This document shows positions 17,696 to 27,281 of a stretch of 64,000 nt of DNA, in pieces. The notes below the pieces were generated by a model. It was not told the origin of the DNA and did no database searches. It saw only the letters and a list, made by a program, of their open reading frames with translations. Source of the stretch: Flavobacterium okayamense (GTDB lineage Bacteria > Bacteroidota > Bacteroidia > Flavobacteriales > Flavobacteriaceae); contig NZ_AP024749.1 of the NCBI RefSeq assembly GCF_019702945.1, positions 2,480,001 through 2,544,000 of the forward strand, given 5' to 3'. The position numbers and the translations under genes are program-made. Within the stretch, counting starts at the first letter, position 1; each line of letters begins with the position of its first letter.

Positions 17696-19621
17696 ATGCA
17701 CTTTAAACATCCAGAAATTCTATATTTCTTGTTTCTTTTGGTTATACCAATTCTTGTGCATTTATTCCAATTGCGAAAGTTCAAAAAGACGTATTTTACT
17801 AACGTAAAACTCTTAAAAGAACTTCAGCAACAAACTCAAAAAAGTAGTACTATAAAAAAATGGCTTTTATTGGTCACTCGCCTACTTTTAATTGCTTTTT
17901 TAATTCTTGCTTTCGCCCAACCTTTTTTTAAGGCTAAAGACGACACCAATGCAAAAAACGAATTGATTATTCTTTTAGATAATTCGTTTTCGATGCAAGC
18001 TAAAGGTGCAAATGGAGAATTGTTACGTAAATCAATTCAAGATATTTTAGAAAATATTCCTGAAAATCAAGAATTTTCTCTATTAACAACATCCGATATT
18101 TTTTGGGATACCAATAGCAAAGCCATTCAAAGTGATTTACAAAAACTGAAATATTCAAGTTATGCTTTTCAACCGCACTATTTGATTTCTAAAGTTGAAG
18201 CTAAAAAACCAAATACTACAAAAGACTACATTATTATTTCTGATGGAATTGGTTTTACTGAAAAGGAGTTGGAAAAATTCAATACTGAAACTACTTTTTT
18301 AAGTTTATCAAAAGCCGAAAATAAATCGAATATTGCAGTTACAAAAGTTGATATTTCTGCAGTAACTGATAATTTCTACGAAATAACCATTGGTTTACAA
18401 CAATTCGGAAATAATGAAAATGAAATTCCGTTAACGATTACTGAAAACGAAAACACAATTGCTAAAACGCAAATCAAGTTTTCAAAAGAAAGCGAATCGG
18501 TAAAAATTAATATTCCAAAAAAAGCAATTAGCGGAAAAATTTCTATTGAAGATGGAAGTTTGCCTTACGATAACAATTTTTATTTCAGCATTGAAGAACC
18601 TAAAAAACTAAATGTTCTTATCATTGGAAACGAAACTAAAAATGATTTTTTACAACGTATTTTTAAAGGTGACGAATTCGAAACAACTGAAACAACTTTT
18701 GCCCAACTTAATTTCAATAAAATTGAAAACCAACAAACGATTATTTTAAACGAATTAGATGAAATTCCGCAATCGTTACAAAATACACTTTCGGTTTTTT
18801 ACAAAAATGGTGGAAATTTAGTTCTTATTCCTTATGAAAAAATGAATCTTTCTAATGTAAATTCAGCATTGAAAAATTGGAGTTCAATTTACTTTAGTTC
18901 ATTAAATAATCAAGAAAAATTAATTACTAAAATCAATTTCAATCATCCGCTATATAAAAATGTTTTTGAAAAGAAAATTAGTAATTTTCAATATCCAAAA
19001 GTTAATTCGAATTTTGCAATTCAAGGTAATTCTTTTTCGGTTTTACAATATGAAGACGGCAGTAACTTTCTAGCTTCAACAACAAATTCACTTGGAAATC
19101 TTTACCTTTTCAGTGCACCAATAAACAAGGAAAATAGCAACTTTCAAAATTCACCTTTAATAGTTCCTACTATATATAACATGGGAATTAACAAAGGAAA
19201 TAGCAACCAATCGACATTTACTATTTCGGAAAATGAATCTGTTGTATTAGATGCTGTTTTATCGAAAGATGAAGTGCTTTCGGTTAGTAATGCGAATTAC
19301 AGTTTTATTCCTTTGCAACAAATTTTGAATGATAAAGTAAAATTGTCGTTTGGCGATTATCCAGAACAAGATGGAAATTATTCGGTAACACAAAAAAACA
19401 ACACTATAGCTAAATTGAGTTTTAACTATCCACGAACAGAAAGCAATTTGACTGTTCAAGATGAGGCTAATTTTAGTACTTTTACCAAAATTAATTCGGT
19501 ACAAGAAGCCATGGATATTTGGCAACAAAAACGCACCGAAACTAATTTATGGAAATGGTTTCTAGCAACAACACTACTTTTACTCATAATTGAACTACTA
19601 ATCCAAAAATTCGTAAAATGA
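17696..19621 (+). CDS. BatA-domain / von Willebrand factor A membrane protein
   Basis: 641 residues. The N-terminal BatA (aerotolerance regulator) domain has FKHPEILYFLFLLVIPILVH and LFQLRKFKKTYFTNVKLLKEL, then a second membrane helix, a vWA-like domain with the MIDAS DxSxS (LLDNSFSMQ, about residue 95), a long periplasmic or extracellular part, and a C-terminal membrane helix (FLATTLLLLIIELLI). Proteins of this type are scaffolds near Bat operons. The dihydroorotase-like gene starts inside its stop (ATGA), so the pair is translationally coupled. Confidence 0.85.
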   Translation: MHFKHPEILYFLFLLVIPILVHLFQLRKFKKTYFTNVKLLKELQQQTQKSSTIKKWLLLVTRLLLIAFLILAFAQPFFKAKDDTNAKNELIILLDNSFSMQAKGANGELLRKSIQDILENIPENQEFSLLTTSDIFWDTNSKAIQSDLQKLKYSSYAFQPHYLISKVEAKKPNTTKDYIIISDGIGFTEKELEKFNTETTFLSLSKAENKSNIAVTKVDISAVTDNFYEITIGLQQFGNNENEIPLTITENENTIAKTQIKFSKESESVKINIPKKAISGKISIEDGSLPYDNNFYFSIEEPKKLNVLIIGNETKNDFLQRIFKGDEFETTETTFAQLNFNKIENQQTIILNELDEIPQSLQNTLSVFYKNGGNLVLIPYEKMNLSNVNSALKNWSSIYFSSLNNQEKLITKINFNHPLYKNVFEKKISNFQYPKVNSNFAIQGNSFSVLQYEDGSNFLASTTNSLGNLYLFSAPINKENSNFQNSPLIVPTIYNMGINKGNSNQSTFTISENESVVLDAVLSKDEVLSVSNANYSFIPLQQILNDKVKLSFGDYPEQDGNYSVTQKNNTIAKLSFNYPRTESNLTVQDEANFSTFTKINSVQEAMDIWQQKRTETNLWKWFLATTLLLLIIELLIQKFVK

Positions 19622-20877
19622 CAACGGTCGTACTTAAACAAGCAACAATACACGATTCTTCGAGTAAACACAACCAATCAACAAAAGATATAAAAATTGA
19701 AAATGGCGTTATCACTGAAATTGCCGATTCAATTGCTACAAATGATTCAGATATTGTTGTAAAACACGATGATTTACATGTTTCGCAAGGTTGGATGGAT
19801 AGTTCAGTAAGTATGGGTGAACCTGGATTTGAAGATAGAGAAACCATTTCAAACGGACTTGATGTTGCAGCAAAAAGCGGATTTACAGCGATTGCTTTAC
19901 AACCCAATTCGTATCCAGTAATCGACAATCAAGCGCAAATAAAATTTGTACAAGGAAAGGCAAAAGGAAAAGCCACAAACTTATATCCAATTGGTGCTTT
20001 AACTAAAAATAGCGAAGGAAATGATTTGGCTGAATTATTCGACATGCAAAATGCTGGAGCCATTGCTTTTGGGGATTATAACAAAGCTTTAGAAAATGCC
20101 AACATTCAAAAAATAGCTTTACAATATGTTCAAGATTTTGATGGATTAGTGGTCAGTTTTTGTCAAGATGCAAATGTTAAAGGAAAAGGAATTGTAAACG
20201 AAGGTGTTATTTCAACCCAATTAGGTTTAAAAGGAATTCCAACATTAGCTGAAGAATTGCATATCGCGAGAAACTTATATTTACTAGAATACACTGGCGG
20301 AAAATTACACATTCCAACAATTTCAACTTCAAAATCTATCGCTTTGATTAAAGAAGCGAAAGCAAAAAGCTTACAAGTAACGTGTAGTGTTTCAGTACAT
20401 CATTTAGTTTTAAACGACGAAGTTTTACAAGGTTTCGATTCGAGATACAAAGTTTGTCCGCCATTGCGTGATGAAGCAACTAGAAAAGCTCTAATCGAAG
20501 CTGTTTTAGACGGAACAATTGATTGTATTACTTCCGATCACAATCCAATCGATATAGAACATAAAAAATTGGAATTCGATTTAGCAAAAGATGGAACAAT
20601 TGGTTTAGAAAGTGCTTTTGGAGCATTACAAACCATTTTACCAACAGACGTTATTATCGATAAACTTACCGCAACAAAAACTATTTTCGGAATTGAAAAA
20701 TCAAGTATCGAAATTGGTAACCAAGCTGATTTAAGTTTATTCACAACAAAAGGAAATTGGACTTTTAGCAAAGAAAATATTATAAGTAAATCTAAAAATT
20801 CAGCTTTCTTAGGACAAAATATGCTAGGGAAAGCATTAGGAGCTGTGAACAATGGACAATTGATAATGAATAATTAA
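19618..20877 (+). CDS. Dihydroorotase homologue lacking the metal-binding HxH (PyrC-like)
   Basis: 419 residues of the amidohydrolase superfamily, closest in form to PyrC/PyrX of the multifunctional type. The usual DxHxHxREPG motif is replaced by MDSSVSMGEPG near residue 60, so both binuclear-metal histidines are Ser. The later landmarks VHHLVLNDE and TSDHNPIDIE remain, with the catalytic Asp in SDHNP. Either it is a non-catalytic subunit, as PyrX is with aspartate carbamoyltransferase, or a variant enzyme; a true PyrC should then exist elsewhere. It overlaps the BatA-like gene by 4 bp, and a small membrane protein follows 1 bp later. Confidence 0.85.
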   Translation: MTTVVLKQATIHDSSSKHNQSTKDIKIENGVITEIADSIATNDSDIVVKHDDLHVSQGWMDSSVSMGEPGFEDRETISNGLDVAAKSGFTAIALQPNSYPVIDNQAQIKFVQGKAKGKATNLYPIGALTKNSEGNDLAELFDMQNAGAIAFGDYNKALENANIQKIALQYVQDFDGLVVSFCQDANVKGKGIVNEGVISTQLGLKGIPTLAEELHIARNLYLLEYTGGKLHIPTISTSKSIALIKEAKAKSLQVTCSVSVHHLVLNDEVLQGFDSRYKVCPPLRDEATRKALIEAVLDGTIDCITSDHNPIDIEHKKLEFDLAKDGTIGLESAFGALQTILPTDVIIDKLTATKTIFGIEKSSIEIGNQADLSLFTTKGNWTFSKENIISKSKNSAFLGQNMLGKALGAVNNGQLIMNN

Positions 20878-20878
20878 T

Positions 20879-21193
20879 ATGGAAAAAGGAAAAAATACAG
20901 CAATTGTAGCTTACGTTACAATAATAGGGAGTGTAATCGCAATTTTTATGAATCAAGATGAAAACAAATCTGAATTTGCAAGTTTTCACATTCGTCAAGC
21001 GCTTGGAATTTTTTTAACTTGGGGTTTGTTTGGATATATTGTTGGAAACTTAGATAATTGGATTATGTCATCTGCCCTTTATATATGTATTTTTCTTTTA
21101 TGGGTTTTCGGTTTTATTGGTTGTTTAAATGGTGAAAAAAGAGTTGTTCCTATTGTTGGAGAATTTTACCAGAAGTTTTTTAAAAGCTTATAA
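20879..21193 (+). CDS. Small DUF4870/Tic20-like membrane protein
   Basis: 104 residues with three hydrophobic segments. The pattern AIVAYVTIIGSVIAIFMN ... SFHIRQALGIFLTW, ending in VPIVGEFYQKFF, matches the small DUF4870/Tic20-like proteins, as judged by eye. The start follows the dihydroorotase-like stop by 1 bp, so it is in the same operon. Function is unknown. Confidence 0.65.
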   Translation: MEKGKNTAIVAYVTIIGSVIAIFMNQDENKSEFASFHIRQALGIFLTWGLFGYIVGNLDNWIMSSALYICIFLLWVFGFIGCLNGEKRVVPIVGEFYQKFFKSL

Positions 21194-21217
21194 ACGAATA
21201 TACAAATTAACAATAGA

Positions 21218-21856
21218 ATGAACCTACATTACCTCATACGCGAACCAAAAAAAATAAAAGAACAAAATCCGGTTTTAATCTTAATCCATGGTTACGGTAG
21301 CAATGAAGAAGATTTATTCTCATTTGCCAGCGAATTACCTTCAGAATATTACGTAATTTCTCTACGAGCTCCTTACGATTTACAACCTTATGGACACGCT
21401 TGGTATGCCATTCATTTTGATGCCGATGCTAATAAATTTTCAGATGATGAACAAGCCAAACAATCTCGCGATTTAATTGCTAGTTTTATTGATGAAATCG
21501 TAACTAAATATCCAATTGACAAAAACAATATAAATCTAATTGGTTTCAGTCAAGGTGCTATTTTAAGTTATGCCACTGCTCTATCTTATCCAGAAAAAAT
21601 AAACAAAGTAATTGCTTTAAGCGGTTATTTAAATAAAAATATTTTAGTGAAAGATTTTGCATCAAAAAACAACCAACATCAAAAATTCTTTATTTCACAC
21701 GGAACTGTTGATCAAGTGATTCCTGTTGATTGGGCTCGAAAAGCAGCGCCTTTTATTCAAAATTTAGGCTTAGACGTAACATACAAAGAATATCCAGTAG
21801 GACATGGAGTAGCGCCTCAAAATTTTTATGACTTTAGAGATTGGTTAAATAGTTAA
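21218..21856 (+). CDS. Carboxylesterase/phospholipase-type alpha/beta hydrolase
   Basis: 212 residues, the normal length for the abhydrolase_2 (carboxylesterase YpfH/PlpD-like) family. It has LILIHGYGSNEEDLF at the N-terminus, the nucleophile elbow GFSQG, SHGTVDQVIP with the catalytic Asp and YPVGHGVAPQ with the His. There is no signal peptide, so it is cytoplasmic. It probably hydrolyses short acyl esters or lysophospholipids. It lies in the same direction as, and close to, the upstream membrane-protein gene. Confidence 0.85.
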   Translation: MNLHYLIREPKKIKEQNPVLILIHGYGSNEEDLFSFASELPSEYYVISLRAPYDLQPYGHAWYAIHFDADANKFSDDEQAKQSRDLIASFIDEIVTKYPIDKNNINLIGFSQGAILSYATALSYPEKINKVIALSGYLNKNILVKDFASKNNQHQKFFISHGTVDQVIPVDWARKAAPFIQNLGLDVTYKEYPVGHGVAPQNFYDFRDWLNS

Positions 21857-21862
21857 TTTATT

Positions 21863-22463
21863 TTGGAAGAAGTAAAAAATATTTTTTTTAAAAGTAATCT
21901 TTTCAGTAGTGATAAGAAACTAGTTTTTCATCCAGAATATTTAGAATTAACAAATAAAAAATCAAATATTTTCAAATCAAAATTTGAAAAAGAATCAATT
22001 GCAAATTTTAGATATGGAATAAAATGGTTGAATGGTTACGCTTTTACTTTTGGAAGAATATATTGCATTGATATTGAAAACGATAAAAATGAAATAATTA
22101 AAATTAGATTAAAATCATTTTATGGCTTTAATCTTAAATCATTGTCAGATAAATATGTAAAAATTATTGATTTTCTTCAAGATTATTACTTTGATGATAT
22201 TTCTAGAAAATATTTGTACAATTTTACAAATGATATTTCTTTTATAATTAATAACATAGAATTTAACAAAAATGGAATTATTTTAAAAAAAAAACATTGT
22301 TCTTTGGGAAGATGTAGAAACTAAAAATTTCATAAAATACTTTTCAATAAGCTCTAAATCTGATCACTCAAAATATGTTCTTGTAGATTATATGAATGAT
22401 TGGAATGGGAATGTTATTTACTCTGTTACAAGAAAAATACTAATGGATAAAGGTTTATTGTAA
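21863..22463 (+). pseudogene. Uncharacterised protein, frame broken at an A10 tract
   Basis: A TTG start 6 bp after the esterase stop opens a frame that ends at 22324 (153 residues). At the A10 run 22285-22294 the frame changes: reading one base later restores a sensible continuation (NIVLWEDVETKNFIKYF...) to a TAA at 22461-22463, giving about 200 residues. The N-terminal part resembles small beta-rich proteins with no known domain. The extra A could be a real mutation, a homopolymer sequencing error, or a site of productive transcriptional slippage. I do not recognise the family. Confidence 0.6.
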
Positions 22464-22465
22464 AT

Positions 22466-22490
22466 AAAAAGCCCTACAAGTAGGGCTTTC
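22466..22490 (+). terminator. Terminator after the frameshifted gene
   Basis: AAAAAGCCCTAC (22466-22477) pairs with GTAGGGCTTT (22480-22489) around a 2-nt loop. It stands between convergent transcripts. It also supports the real gene end at 22463. Confidence 0.7.
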
Positions 22491-22511
22491 ACTTTAAAAA
22501 ATTAACTAAAA

Positions 22512-23081
22512 CTACATTTTTGGCAATACTACAGTATCAACAACATGTATAACTCCATTTTTTTGAAATACATCAGCAATAGTTACTTTAGAATTGTTCC
22601 CGTTTTCATCAGTTATGTAAACATCTTTTCCTTTCATCCATGCAGTTAAAGTTCCTCCGCTTAAAGTTTTAAAAGAATATTTACCATTTCCTTTTTTAAT
22701 AGCTCCCATAATATCTTTTGCACTCCAATTTCCAGCTGCAACATGGTATTTTAAAATCGTTTGAAGCATTTCCTTGTTTTCTGGCTTTAAAAGTGTTTCA
22801 ACAGTACCTTTAGGAAGCTTATCAAAAGCTGAATTTGTTGGAGCAAAAACCGTGAAAGGTCCATCAGAAGATAATGCTTCTACTAAACCTGCTGCTTTAA
22901 CTGCAGCTACCAAAGTTGTATGATCTTTAGAATTAACTGCGTTTTCAACAATGTTTTTAGTAGGATACATAGGAGCTCCTCCTACTTCAACCGTTTTTTC
23001 TTTGCTTTGAGCATTCATTTGAGTTCCTAAGAACAAAGTAGTTACAACTAATAATGTTGCTAAAATTTTGTTGGTTTTCAT
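22512..23081 (-). CDS. Secreted fasciclin (FAS1) domain protein
   Basis: 189 residues from the ATG at 23081; a start 6 codons earlier (23099) is possible but gives a worse signal peptide. The signal peptide is KTNKILATLLVVTTLFLGTQMNAQ. One FAS1 domain follows with the H1/H2 boxes FTVFAPTNSAFDKLP and NGVIHVVDTVVLP. Such proteins mediate adhesion or cell-surface interactions in Bacteroidota. There is no type IX sorting domain. It is divergent from tpx. Confidence 0.88.
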   Translation of the reverse strand: MKTNKILATLLVVTTLFLGTQMNAQSKEKTVEVGGAPMYPTKNIVENAVNSKDHTTLVAAVKAAGLVEALSSDGPFTVFAPTNSAFDKLPKGTVETLLKPENKEMLQTILKYHVAAGNWSAKDIMGAIKKGNGKYSFKTLSGGTLTAWMKGKDVYITDENGNNSKVTIADVFQKNGVIHVVDTVVLPKM

Positions 23082-23221
23082 AATATTTAATTTTATCATT
23101 TCCTTTTACTTACGTAAATAGTTTTATTTTGGTTTTACATCAAGAAAGAAATTAATCAAACATTAATAAGGGTCAATATTAATTTTAGTATTTTTGTAAC
23201 TTATTATAATAAAATAAAACT

Positions 23222-23719
23222 ATGGCAACAGTTACTTTGGGTGGAAACCCTATACATACAAATGGTGAATTACCAAAAGTAGGTGATTCTTTAAACGATT
23301 TCATTTTAATCCAAAATGATTTATCTACAGCTTCTTTAAATGATTTTAAAGGTTCTAAATTGGTTTTAAATATTTTTCCAAGTATCGATACAGGAACTTG
23401 TGCAACTTCAGTTCGCCAATTTAACGAAAAAGCAAGTTCATTAGACAATACTAAAGTTTTATGTATTTCTCGTGATTTACCATTTGCACAAAAACGTTTT
23501 TGTGGTGCTGAAGGTTTAGATAACGTAATTAATCTTTCAGATTTTAAAGAAGGTAGTTTTGGAAAAAACAACGGATTAGAAATCGTTGACGGGCCTCTAG
23601 CTGGTTTACACTCTCGTGTTGTAATTGTTACCGATGAAAATGGCAAAATTTTACACACTGAACAAGTTTCTGAAATCGCTAATGAACCTAATTACGAAGC
23701 TGCTTTAGCTGTTTTATAA
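23222..23719 (+). CDS. tpx: Thiol peroxidase (Tpx, 2-Cys peroxiredoxin)
   Basis: 165 residues, normal for Tpx. The N-terminal MATVTLGGNPIHTNGELP and peroxidatic Cys motif SIDTGTCATSVRQF (about Cys60) with resolving Cys in KRFCGAEG (about Cys94) are intact. It reduces peroxides in cytoplasm or periplasm using thioredoxin. A -7 box TATTTTTG lies at 23189-23196. The dgkA gene follows 3 bp after the stop. Confidence 0.95.
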   Translation: MATVTLGGNPIHTNGELPKVGDSLNDFILIQNDLSTASLNDFKGSKLVLNIFPSIDTGTCATSVRQFNEKASSLDNTKVLCISRDLPFAQKRFCGAEGLDNVINLSDFKEGSFGKNNGLEIVDGPLAGLHSRVVIVTDENGKILHTEQVSEIANEPNYEAALAVL

Positions 23720-23722
23720 AAA

Positions 23723-24097
23723 ATGAAATTTCAAAAAGACGAAACTTTATTTACAGGTCGTTTAAAAAGTATGGTTTTTGCCGCTAAAGGCGCTTTTAAA
23801 TTAATTACTACCGAACATAGCGTAATGGTACAAAGTACAGTTGCTGTTTGTATGATTATTGCAGGATTTTACTTTGGTATTTCCAAAGAGGAATGGTTAG
23901 TTCAAACACTTGCTATGGGATTAGTTCTAGGAATTGAAGGCTTAAATACTGCTGTTGAAAAAATTGCCGATTTTATTCATCCTGATTATCATGAAAGAAT
24001 TGGATTTATTAAAGATATAGCTGCTGGCGCTGTCTTTTTTGCTGCATTAACAGCTATTGCAATTGCTGCAATAATTTATATTCCGTATTTAGGATAA
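23723..24097 (+). CDS. dgkA: Diacylglycerol/undecaprenol kinase (DgkA family)
   Basis: 124 residues with three membrane helices. The family signature GLVLGIEGLNTAVEKIADF, with the catalytic Glu and Asn residues, is present, as is the KDIAAGAVFF motif that follows. It phosphorylates diacylglycerol, or undecaprenol in many non-enteric bacteria, in the inner membrane. It starts 3 bp after tpx. Confidence 0.92.
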   Translation: MKFQKDETLFTGRLKSMVFAAKGAFKLITTEHSVMVQSTVAVCMIIAGFYFGISKEEWLVQTLAMGLVLGIEGLNTAVEKIADFIHPDYHERIGFIKDIAAGAVFFAALTAIAIAAIIYIPYLG

Positions 24098-24131
24098 TTT
24101 CTCTATTTTTGTAAAATACACAAATAGCTGA

Positions 24132-26624
24132 ATGGCAAAAAAAGCAAAGACAAATACTTCTGAAAATAAACCCAAAAAGCCAAAATTTAACTGGCAAATA
24201 ACACGCCAACAAAAATTTGCAATAGGAATACTTCTTGTATTACTTTCTATTGCATTATTGTTGTCGTTTGTGTCGTATTTCATTACTGGAAATTACGATC
24301 AAAGTCAGGCTAATGATGTTTTCAATAGAGAATCTCGCGTACAAAATTGGTTGGGTAAATTTGGAGCCTATTTAGCCGATTTCTTTTTATATAAAGGTTT
24401 CGGTGTTGCTTCCTTTATAATCATTAGAATACTTTTCTTAGCCGGAATTTATTTGGTATTAGACATTGCATTGAGTAAACTAAAGAAATCACTTTTTTGG
24501 GATTTATACTTAATTATTATAGTTTCTATTCTATTTGGATTTTTTTGGGAATATCTTCCGCAATTAGCAGGAACTGTTGGTTTCGAAATGAATTTATTCA
24601 TTCAAGACTACATTGGAACAATAGGAACATTACTGACTCTTATTTTTGGAATTATAATTTTCTTAGTCTTCAAAATAAAAGTTTCACCAGATTCGGTTAA
24701 AAATTTCTTCGAAAAGCCAGAAAAAGAAATTACTGAAGAAACAATTGATGAAGTAATTCCTGTAACAGATGAAGTAATTTCAACAGAAGAAACTCCGAAT
24801 ATTATTTCACCTAAACAAGATGATGATTTTATTATTCGTGAAGATGAAGAAGCAATTTCAAATATTGAATTGAAACCTAAATCGGCTTTTGAAATTGATA
24901 AAGAGGCTTTAAAACCTACAATTTCTTCTGCATCAGAATTAAATTTAAAATCAAAAGAAGACGAACCGACTTTGGTTACTGAAAATAAACCAGAAGTTCT
25001 AGAATCAAAAACTGATGAACCAACTAATGATAGCGATTTTGTAATTGAGAAAATTGCCGAAGAAGAATCAGTTGAAGAAAATTTAGCGGCTAAATTGGTT
25101 CAAGATTTTGGTGAATTTGATCCCACATTAGATTTATCGAATTACCAAATGCCTCCAATTGACTTATTAAAAGAATATTCAACTGGAGGAATAACTATAG
25201 ACCAAAGTGAATTAGAAGAAAATAAAAACCGAATTGTAGATACATTAAAAAACTACAACATTGGAATTTCACAAATAAAAGCTACTGTTGGTCCAACGGT
25301 TACATTGTATGAAATTGTTCCGGAAGCTGGAATTCGAATTTCAAAAATTAAAAACTTAGAAGACGATATTGCGCTTTCATTAGCCGCATTGGGTATTCGT
25401 ATTATTGCTCCAATTCCAGGAAGAGGAACAATTGGTATTGAAGTTCCAAACAACAAACCTTCAATGGTTGCTATGAAAACGGTAATTGCTTCGTCTAAAT
25501 TTCAACAAGCAGAAATGGAATTACCAATTGCCTTTGGTAAAACTATTTCAAATGAAACTTTTGTTGTCGATTTAGCTAAGATGCCTCACCTATTAATGGC
25601 AGGTGCAACAGGACAAGGAAAATCTGTTGGTTTAAATGCGATTTTAACTTCGTTATTATATAAAAAGCATCCTGCAGAAGTAAAATTTGTTTTAGTCGAC
25701 CCTAAAAAGGTTGAGCTTACACTATTCAATAAAATTGAAAGACATTATTTAGCGAAACTTCCCGATACGGAAGAAGCTATTATTACCGATAACACCAAAG
25801 TTATCAATACTTTAAATTCGTTGTGTATTGAAATGGACAACCGTTATTCATTATTGAAAGATGCGATGGTTCGTAACATTAAAGAATACAACGAGAAATT
25901 TAAACAAAGAAAATTAAATCCAGAAAACGGTCACCGATTTTTACCTTACATTGTATTAGTTGTCGATGAGTTTGCCGATTTAATTATGACAGCTGGTAAA
26001 GAAGTGGAAACACCTATTGCACGTTTAGCTCAATTAGCCCGTGCGATCGGAATTCACTTAATTATTGCTACACAGCGTCCATCGGTAAATGTAATTACAG
26101 GTATTATTAAAGCCAATTTCCCTGCGCGAATTGCTTTTAGAGTAACTTCAAAAATTGATTCGAGAACGATTTTAGATTCGCCAGGAGCTGATCAATTAAT
26201 TGGACGTGGTGATTTATTGTATACACAAGGAAATGAATTAACTCGTGTACAATGTGCTTTTGTTGATACACCTGAAGTTGAGAAGATTTGTGACTTTATT
26301 GGTGGACAAAAAGCTTATCCTGATGCCTACTTACTTCCTGAGTATGTTGGTGAGGAAAGTGGCACGACTCTTGATATAGACATAAACGACCGAGATTCGT
26401 TATTTAGAGATGCCGCAGAAGTAATTGTGACAGCACAACAAGGAAGCGCTTCTTTAATACAACGTAAACTCAAATTGGGTTACAACAGAGCGGGTAGAAT
26501 AATTGATCAATTAGAAGCCGCTGGAATTGTAGGTCCATTCGAAGGAAGTAAAGCAAGACAAGTTTTAATTCCAGATTTAGTAGCATTAGAACAATTTTTA
26601 AACAACGAACAAAACAATAATTAA
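24132..26624 (+). CDS. ftsK: DNA translocase FtsK/SpoIIIE
   Basis: 830 residues. Four membrane segments lie in about residues 30-190, then an acidic linker (about 195-330) rich in Glu/Asp/Thr. The RecA-like motor has Walker A GATGQGKSVGLN (about residue 490) and Walker B YIVLVVDEFADLI. The C-terminal gamma domain (RKLKLGYNRAGRIIDQLEAAG) recognises polar sequences. It pumps DNA through the division septum during chromosome segregation. The -7 box TATTTTTG (24104-24111) gives it its own promoter; the LolA-like gene follows 1 bp after the stop. Confidence 0.96.
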   Translation: MAKKAKTNTSENKPKKPKFNWQITRQQKFAIGILLVLLSIALLLSFVSYFITGNYDQSQANDVFNRESRVQNWLGKFGAYLADFFLYKGFGVASFIIIRILFLAGIYLVLDIALSKLKKSLFWDLYLIIIVSILFGFFWEYLPQLAGTVGFEMNLFIQDYIGTIGTLLTLIFGIIIFLVFKIKVSPDSVKNFFEKPEKEITEETIDEVIPVTDEVISTEETPNIISPKQDDDFIIREDEEAISNIELKPKSAFEIDKEALKPTISSASELNLKSKEDEPTLVTENKPEVLESKTDEPTNDSDFVIEKIAEEESVEENLAAKLVQDFGEFDPTLDLSNYQMPPIDLLKEYSTGGITIDQSELEENKNRIVDTLKNYNIGISQIKATVGPTVTLYEIVPEAGIRISKIKNLEDDIALSLAALGIRIIAPIPGRGTIGIEVPNNKPSMVAMKTVIASSKFQQAEMELPIAFGKTISNETFVVDLAKMPHLLMAGATGQGKSVGLNAILTSLLYKKHPAEVKFVLVDPKKVELTLFNKIERHYLAKLPDTEEAIITDNTKVINTLNSLCIEMDNRYSLLKDAMVRNIKEYNEKFKQRKLNPENGHRFLPYIVLVVDEFADLIMTAGKEVETPIARLAQLARAIGIHLIIATQRPSVNVITGIIKANFPARIAFRVTSKIDSRTILDSPGADQLIGRGDLLYTQGNELTRVQCAFVDTPEVEKICDFIGGQKAYPDAYLLPEYVGEESGTTLDIDINDRDSLFRDAAEVIVTAQQGSASLIQRKLKLGYNRAGRIIDQLEAAGIVGPFEGSKARQVLIPDLVALEQFLNNEQNNN

Positions 26625-26625
26625 A

Positions 26626-27273
26626 ATGAATAAGTTAGTTAAGATTGCATTTGTTTTCTTAGTAAGTATTACGAGTATACAAGCTCAAAATTCTCAAAAA
26701 GCTAAAGCACTTTTAGACGAGGTTTCAGCTAAGGTAAAATCATATGAAAACATAGTAATCGACTTTAAATATGCTTTAAACAATCAAAAAGAAAACATTA
26801 ACCAAGAAAGTAAAGGTAATGTTGCATTACAAGGAAATTTATACAATTTAAATTTCATGGGGGTTACTAAAATTTTTGATGGTAAAAAGGTTTATACAAT
26901 TGTTCCTGAAGACGAAGAAATAAGTATTTCAAAATATGATGAAAATGACAAAGATGCTGTTACTCCTAACAAGATGTTAACTTTCTTTAATTCAGGTTAT
27001 AAGTACAATTGGGATATTTTACAAAACATAAAAGGAAGAAAAATTCAATATGTAAAGTTAAATCCGATTAGTTCAAAAGATCAAAGAAAAGAAATCTTAA
27101 TAGGTGTTGATGTTCAAACTAAAAATATTTACAATTTAATCGAAATTGGGAAAAATGGTACAAGAACTACTTTAACTGTTAATTCTTTTAAAACAAATCA
27201 GCCTTTATCAAAAAATCATTTTACCTTTGCTGAATCAAAATATCCAAACTATTACATCAATAGGTTAGATTAA
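26626..27273 (+). CDS. LolA-like outer-membrane lipoprotein carrier protein
   Basis: 215 residues. A signal peptide (KLVKIAFVFLVSITSIQAQ) precedes one LolA-fold domain with the half-barrel patterns GNVALQGNLYNLNFMG and KIFDGKKVYTIVPEDEE. LolA shuttles lipoproteins across the periplasm to the outer membrane. In Flavobacteria this gene sits between ftsK and an LptF/LptG-type permease, as here, so envelope assembly genes are grouped. Confidence 0.88.
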   Translation: MNKLVKIAFVFLVSITSIQAQNSQKAKALLDEVSAKVKSYENIVIDFKYALNNQKENINQESKGNVALQGNLYNLNFMGVTKIFDGKKVYTIVPEDEEISISKYDENDKDAVTPNKMLTFFNSGYKYNWDILQNIKGRKIQYVKLNPISSKDQRKEILIGVDVQTKNIYNLIEIGKNGTRTTLTVNSFKTNQPLSKNHFTFAESKYPNYYINRLD

Positions 27274-27281
27274 GATTTCAG

